Below, in pieces: positions 21,375-31,500 of a stretch of DNA of 64,000 bases (within the stretch, counting starts at the first letter, position 1; the number at the start of each line of letters is the position of its first letter). The translations under genes were made by a program, and so were the position numbers. The stretch comes from Azolla caroliniana (Eukaryota; Polypodiophyta). The stretch covers positions 14,012,001 to 14,076,000 of the forward strand of contig JBHGNT010000008.1 of the NCBI GenBank assembly GCA_043228905.1. Direction: 5' to 3'. The notes beneath the pieces were generated by a model. That model saw nothing but the letters and a program-made list of their open reading frames with translations, searched no databases and had not been told where the DNA came from.

Positions 21375-22640
21375 AGCTCGGTATAACCAATTAACAACGA
21401 CCGAAAGGACTCTTTTGGAACCGGAGAAGGACATATTATTCTTGAAGGCATCAGACCGATCCTATTGAGAAAAATTGGTTGCATTCCTTGAAGACTAGAC
21501 TACACCCATTGGTCTAGTGTCCGATTGGAATCGAGTACATGAAGCCTGCAACAGAATCAACAAAAGAGCCCAATGGTGTGAAGATCTTTTGATTGTCGGG
21601 GGTATGAAAGATGAAGTGAAGACAACTATCATGGAGGATATTGGGAGTCTATCAACTATTTCCAAGTTACCCGAAATGGTGATGGACGATCTTATCAAAG
21701 GTATAAAAGATCTTTCATTACATGTTGCAAAGCTACAAGAAGAAAAATCCTCGCAGCCCCAAAAAGATTATGAAAGTAGATGCATATGGTGTGATAGAGT
21801 TGACCATTCAAGAGGAGGGTGTGATAACAATCAAGAAGCGATAGAAAGAGGGGTGATATTCTTCAAAGATGGTAAGATTCATTCTTCTGAAACTCGATTA
21901 CCTCTCTGAACTAACTTTAGAAGAGGTGGTATGAGAAGGATCATTGAAGATGTGGAAACAACTAGGACACAAGTTGTCTATCAACCAACAACTACAGTCA
22001 TCCATGTTGGTGGAGGATCTGAATCTGAATTTTGGCCGTGTATTTTGAAAGTTGCAAGAAAGGGTAAAATTGAGTTTGAAAAGTTGAAGTCTAGAGGCGA
22101 TGTTGTCCGAAGTAATACTGGTTGGGAAGACCCAATGGATGGCCTCTCATCTTTCGCAAAGGTTGTAACAACCCAAGCCCATGAAGTGATCATGGAAGAG
22201 AAACGGAAATGGGCAAAAAATGAAGGTAACAAGAAGAGGGAGCTAAGAAGCACTAAAAAGAGGGAGATAGAAAGTTCAAAAATGGTAAGCCCTGACATTG
22301 AGAAAGGTAAGGATAAGAAGAGTCCCTCGTTCAAATTATTATCTGATATTGAAGCTTCAACTAAATTAAAAAGGTATTGGAAGAAAGCATTTTAGATAGC
22401 AAAGTGGAACTTTCCTTGAGGTAACTTTTGGGCATAGCTAAAAAAGAATTTCATGATGCAATAATAGATGGAATTAAAAGAAAACAACAAAGTATTGAAG
22501 CCATCGAAAACCCAGGAAGTGAAGTAAAGAAAGCAACAGTGGAAGTCCTCAAATGTGAACCAAGCTCTTCCATTGTTGGTACACAAGCTATTACGACGAC
22601 AATTTTTGAAGAGAAACCGAAAGAGCTTAAAAGCTAATAT
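21375..22640 (+). pseudogene. Gag of element B, C-terminal part and linker
   Basis: It resumes the gag after D. An open block at 21517-21909 has DWNRVHEACNRINKRAQW, paralleling FDKRREW in F, then a zinc knuckle CIWCDRVDHSRGGC and FFKDGKIHSSETR. A Lys/Glu-rich block (21931-22395) and another (22428-22637) follow. In gypsy-type polyproteins a basic linker lies between gag and protease. Stops at 21909 and 22395 break the frame. Confidence 0.72.
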
Positions 22641-22960
22641 GCTAAGAAACATTGGGCAAGACCAACAACTAAGACACCCGTGGAGATTGAAGATCCAATC
22701 GTGACCTTAATTGACCACGGCTCAGAAATTAATCTAATTTCTTATGATATTTACAGGAAAGGCGGATGGCCAATGGAAAAAAATCATGGGTGGAGGGTAA
22801 AATCGGCTAATTCAATGACTGAGGAACTTTGCTTGCCCAAACATCAAAGTTACCATTGAGATGTGTCAATGGAACAACATTTCTTTATCCAAAAGACCTC
22901 TTCGTACCCAATGATTCTTGGTCAACCATATATCACATCTTCTAGGATGGAGACGAAGGT
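22641..22960 (+). pseudogene. Aspartic protease remnant of element B
   Basis: The reading frame contains VEIEDPIVTLIDHGSEINLIS and, further on, PMILGQPYI. These are the two hallmarks of gypsy-type retropepsins: the active-site D(T/S)G region and the distal hydrophobic ILG block. Here the active site reads DHG, which should inactivate it. No RT follows; about 250 bases later comes the polypurine tract. Confidence 0.7.
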
Positions 22961-23210
22961 ACTTGAAGATGGCTCAACATATGCTAGGATTTGAAGTATC
23001 GATAGTAAAAGGAGTGTTCAATTTCTTACTGTTAAGCGGGAACATGATAGAAATAAAGAAGAATTATGAATTAGCTCATGTGAACATCATATGGAATCTT
23101 ATGGGTTAAATATTAAGGGAAGATCAAAGCGCTAACTTCCTCAACGAAGATGACATCAATGAAGCTGAAGGAGACATTCATTGGCGCATGCCGGAGGATG
23201 CGCAGGTTTA

Positions 23211-23220
23211 GAGGGGGGGA
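23211..23220 (+). other. Polypurine tract of B
   Basis: GAGGGGGGGA immediately before TGTGACATTTTC, the start of the 3' LTR. Confidence 0.8.
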
Positions 23221-23575
23221 TGTGACATTTTCGTGCTATAATGAGAAAATAACCTCTATCTAATTATATGAACTGATTAGCTAAGTGATGGTTAATAAGC
23301 TTGTAAAGCACATTCACCATACGATGATAATAGCTAGTTGAATCTACAATAAAACATAATATCGAGTAGAATATTTTAAAGTGAATACCTATTACCAACA
23401 CGCTTGTTATTATCATTATCAGCTATTAAAGCTATTACAGCTATTAAAGCTATTAGAGCTATTAGAGCTATTAAAGCTAGTACCCACTTATTAAGCTAAA
23501 TACTTATTCAAAGTACCTTTTTATCAAGTATTTTAGCTATTAAAGCTATTACCCAATAATGTAGGTGTCTCATAT

Positions 23576-24258
23576 TGTTGAACACCGCGCTCGGCCACAA
23601 CCGAGAAATAGGATCAAATCACAGAAAACAGGAAATACGAAATGCTCCAAGACAATAGAGAGAAGAGTACACAGTATGTTTTACGTGGAAAACCCTAAAT
23701 GGGAAAAACCACGTGAGTCCTCAAACTCCAACTCACACTATACACAGAGATGTACAATGGTGAAGCTACAAGGCAACAACCTTGAGCTCACTGTCTTCGC
23801 CACAGGCGGCGGCAATACACAGAGGCGTCGACCTCTTCCTTTTTCTCTCTCTCTCTCGGCTGCTCTCACTTCGCTCTCTCGGCTAGAACATAAAATGAGC
23901 AACAACAAGAAACTGTTTGCCCTAAGTCATATTTATACACATATGACTTTCGGGCTATTTACAAATATAGCCTCAAGGGCTCTTGGCAAACATATTCACA
24001 AATATGTCCCCGCATCCGGATCTCTCCCCGGGTACACTCATCATCCGGCTCCGTAGCCGGGGTCTTCATCATCCGGCTCCGTAGCCGGGTCTTCGTCATC
24101 CGGCTCCGTAACCGGGTCTTCGTCATCCGGCTCCGTAACCGGGGTCTCTTCATCCGGCTTCATGCCGGGTACTATTCATCATCCGGTTCCGTAACCGGAA
24201 CCGGGCTTGCCGTCATTCATCTCCGGACATCCCATCCGGAGGGACCGAAATCCCAACA
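23576..24258 (-). repeat. 3' LTR of copia C
   Basis: 683 bases; outer boundary fixed by CATAT. Nearly identical to 28358-29040. Confidence 0.95.
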
Positions 24259-24275
24259 AACTCCCCCTTCACTTC
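24259..24275 (-). other. Polypurine tract of C
   Basis: Minus-strand GAAGTGAAGGGGGAGTT next to the 3' LTR, identical to that of D. Confidence 0.85.
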
Positions 24276-27200
24276 GGCATGGGATGTCTCTCCAATCCGA
24301 TCCTCTTCCGGCATGCTTCTAGCTTGTCGGGTGTGAGCACTTTGGTCAGCATATCTGACCCGTTCTCGTCCGTGTGGATCTTCGTCAACACGAACTCCTG
24401 GTCTTCTATCCTTTCCCGGATCCAGTGATATCTTCGCTGGATGTGCTTCGTCCGGGAGTGATAGGCCGCGTTCTTCGCAAGGTGGATGGCACTCTGACTG
24501 TCGCAGTAGAGTCGGTACTCCTCCTGCCGGATACCGAGCTCTCTAATGAAGTCCTTCATCCATATTATTTCCTTGCCGGCTTCAACAGCCGCCATGTACT
24601 CCGCCTCCGTGGTTGACAACGCAACCGTCTTCTGCAGCCTCGACTGCCATGAAACAGCTCCCCCTGCATACGTCATCACATACCCTGATGTGGACCGGCT
24701 GGTATCTGCATCAGCCGACATATCCGAATCGGTGAAGCCGTCGAGTTCGGACTTTCCGGAGCCGAATCGGAGGCACACGTTTGCCGTGCCCTTCAGGTAT
24801 CGGAGTATCCACTTGACCGCGTTCCAGTGCTCCTTGCCGGGGTTACTCATGTACCGGCTCACCACTCCGACTGCATATCCTATGTCCGGTCTTGTACACA
24901 CCATTGCGTACATCAAGCTTCCGACGGCAGAGGCATATGGTACTTTCATCATGTCCTCCTTCTCAGCCTTTGTCTTGGGACTTTGCTTGCCGGATAACTT
25001 GCAGTTTGTCGGGAGGGTTGATCCGACCGGTCTTGCTTCCGTCATGTTGAACCGTTGAAGCACCTTTGTCACGTACTTCTCCTGTGACAGCCACAACTGC
25101 TTCTTCTTCCGGTCCCGGATGATGTGCATCCCTAGTATTTGTCTCGCCGGACCCAGGTCCTTCATTGAGAAGGTTCGGTGAAGAGCCTTCTTCAGCATCC
25201 GTATCTTGACCTGGTCCCGTCCGACGATCAACATGTCGTCCACGTAGAGGAGAAGTATTAGAAAGTCTCGTCCTTCGAACTTCTTCACAAACACGCAGTG
25301 GTCGGACTGCGTTTTGTAGTACCCTTCTTCGGTCATGAAGGAGTCAAACTTTCGGTACCACTGCCGGGGAGCCTGCTTCAAACCATAAAGGCTCTTCTTC
25401 AACCGGCATACCAAGTGCTCCTTCTCTTTCTTCTCGAATCCTTCCGGTTGCTGCATGTATATCTCTTCTTCGAGGTCACCGTGAAGGAATGTCGTCTTCA
25501 CGTCCATCTGTTCTACCTCGAGGTCCATGCTTGCCGCTATGCTCAGCACCGTCCGGATAGAGGTCATCTTCACTACCGGGGCAAATATCTCGTCGAAGTC
25601 GACGCCCTTCTTCTGCTGGAACCCCTTCACCACGATCCTGGCTTTGTATCTCGGGGGGTTTCCGGCATCTCCCGGTTTTAGCTTGAACACCCACTTGTTA
25701 CGGAGTGCCCGCTTTCCTTTCGGCAACTCCACAAGCTCATATGTGTGGTTCTCATGCAGGGAATCCATCTCCTCCTGCATGGCACTTAACCACCTGCGGC
25801 TATGGGTGTCATGCTTTGCTTCTTCAAAGCTCTCCGGCTCCCCCTCGTCGGTTAGCAGCACGTGCTCTGGTTCCGGAAATCTCCGGGGGGCCCTTCTCTC
25901 TCTTAGAGGATATCTCCGTTCCGGAGCTTCGGTAACCGGTTCTTCCGATTCTTCTTCATCCGAATCCATTTCGGGATCGGGACCGGTTCCGGTATCAGGT
26001 TCATCTTCCTCGGCCGGTTCTGTTTCTTCACCGTCTTCGGCCGGATCCTCGAGTGCTAACCGGTCCCTTACCGGTCGGGACTGCTCCTCGTAGAGTTTAT
26101 CCTCACCGGTCGACTTGGAGCTCTTCATCTTCTTCTCCGACTCCCAGTCGGCGAGTGTCTTGTCCTCCATGAAGATGATATCTCGACTCCTGAATATCTT
26201 CTTGTCAACCGGGTCCCATACTCGGTAGCCGAACTCGTCGTCGCCGTAACCGAGGAATATGCATGGCCGGGTCTTTGGATCTAGCTTTCCTCTCCGGTCC
26301 TTTGCCACATGCACGTAGGCGAGACACCCGAACACCTTCAGGTGCCGGTAGGACACTTCCTTACCGGTCCACACTTTCTGCGGCGTGTCCCCGTCCAAAG
26401 GTACTGAGGGTGATCTGTTTATTACGTATGTCGCCGTCGACATTGCCTCAGCCCAAAACCCCTTGGGTAATTTCGCATGCGCCAGCATACTCCGGACCCT
26501 CTCCATTATGGTCCGGTTCATCCTCTCGGCCAGCCCGTTCAGTTCCGGCGTCTTCGGCACAGTAAACTCGAGCCGGATTCCCTTCGAGCGACAGTACTCC
26601 TGGAACTGCCCCCGGTATTCCCCTCCGTTATCCGCTCGTATCGCTTTCAGCTCCTTGCCGGATTCTCTTTCCACTCTCGCGTGGAGTTCTTTGAAGACGG
26701 ACAATACTTGGTCCTTTGTCTTCAACGGTGCCGTCCACAGCTTCCGGCTGTGGTCATCAATGAATGTCACGAAGTACTGGGCTCCGCCATGTGACTTCGT
26801 TTCCACTTGACACACGTCAGTGTGCACCAACTCCAATGGTGCGCTACGTCTCGTCGGTGGCCTTGAGTGGAAGGAGGTTCGGTTCTGCTTACCGGCCAGG
26901 CAATTGGTGCACTTCTCCAGGTGCACATGCTTCACTGGAATGAGGTTGTCATCTGCAAGCCTCTTCATCCCCTTCTCACTCATGTGGCACAGTCTCTTGT
27001 GCCACAGCTCACCGGCAGTGTCGGCTGCCACATTCAGCTCTTCCGGACATAACCGGGCATTCATCAGGTACAGTGTGTTGACCTTCCGGGCCCGAGCCAC
27101 TATCAGGCTCCCTTTGCTGAACTTCATGACACCGTTCCGGATGCTACCCGTGTAGCCTTCATCGTCTAGCCTCCCAGCCGAAATCAGGTTCAATCGAACC

Positions 27201-28267
27201 TCCGGAACGTGTCGAACATCCTTCAGCAGCATTTTGCATCCGGTTGATGTCATCAGCCACACGTCTCCTATGCCGGCAATCCGGCACGTACCTTCATTTC
27301 CCATCCGGACACAGCCATGCTCACCGGCTGTGTAGGATGAGAAGTATTTCTTCTCCGGGGTCAGGTGGAACGACGCTCCGGAATCGACCACCCAGGTCAT
27401 CTCTTCTCCGGCAAGGTTCAGCTCCCTCTCTTCGGTAATGAGCATTATCTCTTCTTCACTTGCCGCGAGTGCCGTCGTTCCTTTCCGGTCCTGCCCTCGC
27501 CGATCCGGACCTCTCCGGTCCGTGGCTCCCCGGTATGCACCGTTTCGCTCCGGTGACTTCTTCGAATCGGTGTCGTCGGCTCCGTTGTCTTTTCGGTAAT
27601 GCCGACAATTCTTCCGAAAGTGCCCCGGCTTCCCACAGTGGAAGCATGTGGGCCTTCCTCTTGACTGCGACCGGGTCCCCGACTTCTCCCGTCTCTGCGG
27701 ACTCCGGTTCCATTGTCTTCCCCGTTCCGATTCGGTAAGCAGCGCCTTCGAGTCGGAGACCGGTTCTTTATCTCTCCGACGCGCTTCTTCGTTCAAAATA
27801 CTTGTCTTTACCGTTTGTAGAGACAAGTTATCTTCGGTGCAGGAGGTGCTAAGAGTCACCACCAAGTTCTCCCAGCTTTCCGGCAATGTACACATCAGAA
27901 TGATGGCTTGCATTGCATCCTCCAACGGGAACTTGATCGCCGCAAGCTGGTTCACGAATCCCATGAACGTGCTTACGTGTTCCACCATGCTCTCGCCGTC
28001 ACGGTACTTGAGGTTCACTATCTTCCTCATCAGGGAGGTCCGGTTCAACGCATTCTTCCTCTCGTAGAGGCCCGACAGCTTCCGCCACATCTCATATGCG
28101 TTGGTGTCGTTCGCCACATGTTGTAGAACGCTCACGTCGACGTATTGCCGAATGGTTGCAACGGCTTTCCGGTTCAGAAGCCTCCATTCCGTCTCAAGTA
28201 CCCCCTTGGGTATTTCCGACCTGTCGATCGGTTCATACAGATCCCGAACAATGAGCAGGTCCTCCAT
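24269..28267 (-). CDS. Gag-pol polyprotein of copia C
   Basis: A single open frame of over 1,330 codons, about the full length for a copia polyprotein. The start is damaged: the family start ATG (MEGG, near 28316) runs into a stop after 18 codons, because 16 bases present in D (after GCGCAGAACTA) are missing. The frame resumes at MEDLLIVRDLYEP near 28267; upstream it stays open back into the LTR. Domains in order: UBN2 gag, zinc knuckle CFHCGKPGHFRKNC, protease DSGASFHLT, GAG-pre-integrase, integrase (HTDVC, RADNGGEY, NGLAERMN), RT (YVDD), and RNase H (FTDSDMSAD, STTEAEYMA, YCDSQSAI). All catalytic residues I can identify are intact. Confidence 0.93.
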   Translation of the reverse strand: MEDLLIVRDLYEPIDRSEIPKGVLETEWRLLNRKAVATIRQYVDVSVLQHVANDTNAYEMWRKLSGLYERKNALNRTSLMRKIVNLKYRDGESMVEHVSTFMGFVNQLAAIKFPLEDAMQAIILMCTLPESWENLVVTLSTSCTEDNLSLQTVKTSILNEEARRRDKEPVSDSKALLTESERGRQWNRSPQRREKSGTRSQSRGRPTCFHCGKPGHFRKNCRHYRKDNGADDTDSKKSPERNGAYRGATDRRGPDRRGQDRKGTTALAASEEEIMLITEERELNLAGEEMTWVVDSGASFHLTPEKKYFSSYTAGEHGCVRMGNEGTCRIAGIGDVWLMTSTGCKMLLKDVRHVPEVRLNLISAGRLDDEGYTGSIRNGVMKFSKGSLIVARARKVNTLYLMNARLCPEELNVAADTAGELWHKRLCHMSEKGMKRLADDNLIPVKHVHLEKCTNCLAGKQNRTSFHSRPPTRRSAPLELVHTDVCQVETKSHGGAQYFVTFIDDHSRKLWTAPLKTKDQVLSVFKELHARVERESGKELKAIRADNGGEYRGQFQEYCRSKGIRLEFTVPKTPELNGLAERMNRTIMERVRSMLAHAKLPKGFWAEAMSTATYVINRSPSVPLDGDTPQKVWTGKEVSYRHLKVFGCLAYVHVAKDRRGKLDPKTRPCIFLGYGDDEFGYRVWDPVDKKIFRSRDIIFMEDKTLADWESEKKMKSSKSTGEDKLYEEQSRPVRDRLALEDPAEDGEETEPAEEDEPDTGTGPDPEMDSDEEESEEPVTEAPERRYPLRERRAPRRFPEPEHVLLTDEGEPESFEEAKHDTHSRRWLSAMQEEMDSLHENHTYELVELPKGKRALRNKWVFKLKPGDAGNPPRYKARIVVKGFQQKKGVDFDEIFAPVVKMTSIRTVLSIAASMDLEVEQMDVKTTFLHGDLEEEIYMQQPEGFEKKEKEHLVCRLKKSLYGLKQAPRQWYRKFDSFMTEEGYYKTQSDHCVFVKKFEGRDFLILLLYVDDMLIVGRDQVKIRMLKKALHRTFSMKDLGPARQILGMHIIRDRKKKQLWLSQEKYVTKVLQRFNMTEARPVGSTLPTNCKLSGKQSPKTKAEKEDMMKVPYASAVGSLMYAMVCTRPDIGYAVGVVSRYMSNPGKEHWNAVKWILRYLKGTANVCLRFGSGKSELDGFTDSDMSADADTSRSTSGYVMTYAGGAVSWQSRLQKTVALSTTEAEYMAAVEAGKEIIWMKDFIRELGIRQEEYRLYCDSQSAIHLAKNAAYHSRTKHIQRRYHWIRERIEDQEFVLTKIHTDENGSDMLTKVLTPDKLEACRKRIGLERHPMPK

Positions 28268-28342
28268 CTTTAGTTCTGCGCATTCAGCACCATCATCCCC
28301 GGCTGCCCGCTGCCGCCGCCTTCCATTTTCTGTGTCACCGTC

Positions 28343-28354
28343 GCTCTGATACCA
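28343..28354 (-). other. Primer-binding site of C
   Basis: Minus-strand TGGTATCAGAGC three bases after the 5' LTR end. Confidence 0.92.
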
Positions 28355-28357
28355 CTT

Positions 28358-29040
28358 TGTTGAACACCGCGCTCGGCCACAACCGAGAAATAGGATCAAA
28401 TCACAGAAAACAGGAAATACGAAATGCTCCAAGACAATAGAGAGAAGAGTACACAGTATGTTTTACGTGGAAAACCCTAAATGGGAAAAACCACGTGAGT
28501 CCTCAAACTCCAACTCACACTATACACAGAGATGTACAATGGTGAAGCTACAAGGCAACAACCTTGAGCTCACTGTCTTCGCCACAGGCGGCGGCAATAC
28601 ACAGAGGCGTCGACCTCTTCCTTTTTCTCTCTCTCTCTCGGCTGCTCTCACTTCGCTCTCTCGGCTAGAACATAAAATGAGCAACAACAAGAAACTGTTT
28701 GCCCTAAGTCATATTTATACACATATGACTTTCGGGCTATTTACAAATATAGCCTCAAGGGCTCTTGGCAAACATATTCACAAATATGTCCCCGCATCCG
28801 GATCTCTCTCCGGGTACACTCATCATCCGGCTCCGTAGCCGGGGTCTTCATCATCCGGCTCCGTAGCCGGGTCTTCGTCATCCGGCTCCGTAACCGGGTC
28901 TTCGTCATCCGGCTCCGTAACCGGGGTCTCTTCATCCAGCTTCATGCCGGGTACTATTCATCATCCGGTTCCGTAACCGGAACCGGGCTTGCCGTCATTC
29001 ATCTCCGGACATCCCATCCGGAGGGACCGAAATCCCAACA
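28358..29040 (-). repeat. 5' LTR of copia C
   Basis: 683 bases, TGTTGGG...TTCAACA on the minus strand, with the same minisatellite, TATAAATA (28719-28712) and CT/AG microsatellite layout as D. It differs from the 3' LTR at two sites, in CTCTCTCCGGG and CATCCAGCTT. Confidence 0.95.
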
Positions 29041-29329
29041 CATATGCATGGGTGACACTTGGCACCCATGCATCCACCTTCCTAATACATGGGTAACACT
29101 TGTCATTCATGCCCCCACTTTTTCATGCATGGGTGACACTTGGCACCCATGCACCCACCTTCCTCATGTATAAAAAGGGGAAGAGTAAACTTATCAAGGG
29201 GGGAATACCAGTAGAGGTCAAATACTATTGTAATTAGATAGACAAGAAAGACTATTGTAATCATCTTGATATAGCAATACAAATTCTATTTTTGTTTCTC
29301 CTCTTTCTTTGACAAGAAGTTCGGTGGGA

Positions 29330-30060
29330 ACAAAGAGCAAGCAGAGTTCTATACTGCCTTGCATCCTCCGTGCACAACCAGATGATCGGCCACATTAGAG
29401 ATGCTAAGACACTAAAACAGGCTTGGGAAAATCTGAAAAAGATTTTCACCACAAGTACCTCAGCCCGGAAGCTACAGCTTCAGCAAGAACTGAACAATAT
29501 CCAACAAAAGGATATGTCAGTTTCAAACTACACCGCGAAGATAAAGGATATTTGCGACACCTTAGGGTTCATTGACGTCATGATAGAAGAGGATGAAATG
29601 GTGCAAATCTGCCTCGGTGGTCTGCCTCAAAGGTATGGGCCCATCCAGACCGCTATCCTCACCTGGGAGAAACCACCATCCTTCTTCAACCAGCAATCGA
29701 TGTTGATGGTCAAAGAAAACCACACGAGTGGGTCAAGGACCACTCAATCGGACAGCCGGATGTTGTACACGGAGACGGATCGGCCTCGTAGGCGTGTAGG
29801 ATGAGGTGGGTCGGCATGCAATGCAAGTAGCCGACAAGAGCAAAATTAGAGGCACAGAGATAGTGCCGACAGTAGTTCTAGACCCTCCACAAGCCGGGGG
29901 AGTCAAGGCGGCACCGGAAACCGGGAAGGAAAACCCTACACGGAATGCTGGTATTGTGGCAAGAAGGGCCACCGAGAGAGCGAGTGTTGGAAGAAGTGTG
30001 CTGATTCAAAGAAAACCGGATCCGGCGAGGCCGGACAAGGGAACCGGTAGAGTTCACACT
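29330..30060 (+). pseudogene. Gag of A2, C-terminal piece
   Basis: It resumes as EQRASRVLYCLASS, continuing the A1-type gag. It contains WENLKKIFTTSTSARKLQLQQEL and NYTAKIKDICDTLGFI, and a zinc knuckle CWYCGKKGHRESEC near 29945-29990. One internal stop (about 29804) and frame changes show decay. Confidence 0.87.
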
Positions 30061-31500
30061 ACACCAAGGAATCAGAAGGATCGGAACCGATAAGACCGGA
30101 AAAGGGCCAGCCTTTCTGATGAAACACAAGGAGAACTCGATGAAGAAGACCACATCCGGATCGGAGGAAGTGTGGTATGTTGACTCCGCAGTGTCTAACC
30201 ACATGACGAGTCACGAAGAGTGGTTCTCGTTTCTGGAGAAGTCGGAGCAACCAGGTGTTGTCGAGACCAGAGACGACACTCCTCACCATATTGTGCATGT
30301 CGGAAAAGTTCCCCAAAGTCATGTTTGACAAAAGGGGAAGCTTATGAACATGCTTCACATCCCGACAATCACACAAAGAACCTGGTGTCGGTCAGACAGA
30401 TCATCGACCAGGGGATGCAGGTGTGATCTCTGACACAAGCGGATCGGCCACGTCAACTATCAAAGTCTTCAAGACCTGCAATCGAAACAGGTTGTTTTCG
30501 GATTGCCGAAATTTAGTGGCGGGAAGGCCCAAATATGTGAAGCCTGCCAGCTTGGGAAGCAACACCGGTTTTCATTCCCCGCCGAAAGAAACTGGAGTCG
30601 TAACAATCTCGGTCTAATACATTCAGATGTATGGGAACCAACACAGAACGTTAGTCTTAGTGGGAGTCGATATTTCATCTCTTTCATCAATGACTACAGC
30701 CGGCACACCTGGATCTACCTCATCAAGAAGAAAAGCGAAGTCTTCGACTGTTTCTGGAACTTGCAAAGTCTTGTCGAACGGGAAACGGAGAGGAAGATCA
30801 AGTGCATGCGGTCAGATGGCGGAAAAGAATTCTTTTCCAACGAATTCAACAGTTATTTGCAACATAGAGAAATTCAGAGAGCATTGAGCTGCAGATACAC
30901 ACCAGAACAAAACGGTGTGGCCAAAAGAAAGAACTAGTCAATTGTGGAGGCGACACAGGCAATGCTAGAAGAGAAGAGCATGCCCAAGTTCTACTAGGCC
31001 AAAGCGGTCCGAACGGCTGTCTACATCCAAAACCGAATCGGAGATAAGGTGTCAACACATGAGGTGTATTTTGGGCGAAAGCCGAATTTAAGGCACCTTA
31101 AGATATTCTGTAGCATTGTATATGTGCATGTGTCGGATGAGAAGCAAACAAAGCTGGACCTGAAGTCAGAGAAGTGCATCCTTGTTGGCTACTCACATGA
31201 GCAAAAGGGTTATAAGTGTTATAACCCCCGAACAAAACAAGTTCGAGTGAGCCGAGATGTCAAAATTGATGAGTTGGCATCATGGTACTCTCTATCGACT
31301 CCAATGTCCGAATCCGACCCGATTCCGGAGGATGAGACCAATGAGCCTAAAATGATCCGGGCAGAAGCTAAAGACGGATTTGGTACTCTAGATGAGAGTC
31401 TGATCTCATTTTGGCTAAGTGGGCCGAATGAAGCACTGGGAGCCAAAGGAGAGGACCGGCTACCACAGACGCTGACACCACGATCCGACCTCAAGTTGAG
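30061..31500 (+). pseudogene. Protease and integrase of A2; RT absent
   Basis: Protease at 30119-30328 reads WYVDSAVSNHM, with DSA where DSG is required. GAG-pre-integrase lies around 30430-30570 (CEACQLGKQH). The integrase core (30580-30937) has IHSDVW, CMRSDGGKEF and NGVAKRKN; the last lacks the catalytic Glu of the usual NG(V/L)AERKN. After stops at 30937 and 30994 the integrase C-terminal region (KPNLRHLKIF, GYKCYNPRTKQVRVSRDV) runs to 31500, where the 3' LTR starts with no RT, RNase H or polypurine tract. Confidence 0.9.

Larger units (their letters stand above)
23576..29040 (-). mobile_element. Young copia element C, nearly intact
   Basis: LTRs at 28358-29040 (5') and 23576-24258 (3') are both 683 bases and differ at two positions by my reading. 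The target duplication CATAT is perfect (23571-23575 and 29041-29045) and restores the B LTR sequence seen at 15036. The primer site is at 28354-28343 and the polypurine tract at 24275-24259. One long open frame covers gag and pol. The element belongs to the same family as D but in opposite orientation. Confidence 0.98.
14815..29319 (+). mobile_element. LTR element B with gag and protease only, hosting C and D
   Basis: 5' LTR (14815-15319), a TGGTGCTTAC primer-like site just after it, gag from 15404, an aspartic protease remnant near 22700, a polypurine tract GAGGGGGGGA (23211-23220) and a 3' LTR (23221-29319, interrupted by C). There is no RT, RNase H or integrase. The gag is interrupted by D. 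Without C and D the element is about 3.6 kb. It belongs to the gypsy-related gag-bearing non-autonomous class (TR-GAG type) by gag and protease character. A clean target duplication in the A2 gag was not recovered. Confidence 0.8.
23221..29319 (+). repeat. 3' LTR of element B, split by copia C
   Basis: The left part (23221-23575) and right part (29046-29319) together match 14815-15319. Copia C lies between them with the CATAT duplication. The left part includes an AGCTATTA(A/C)AGC satellite at 23420-23480; the right part includes CATGGGTGACACTTGGCA units and TATAAAAAG at 29169. Confidence 0.88.

Noticed and set aside
24374-27738. Plus-strand open frames of 100-190 residues inside element C
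   Set aside because: Antisense shadows of the gag-pol frame, matching those in D.
23576-29040. C as part of a segmental inversion of D
   Set aside because: Both have their own perfect and different target duplications (CATAT and TTTGA), and their LTRs differ more between elements than within, so they are independent insertions.
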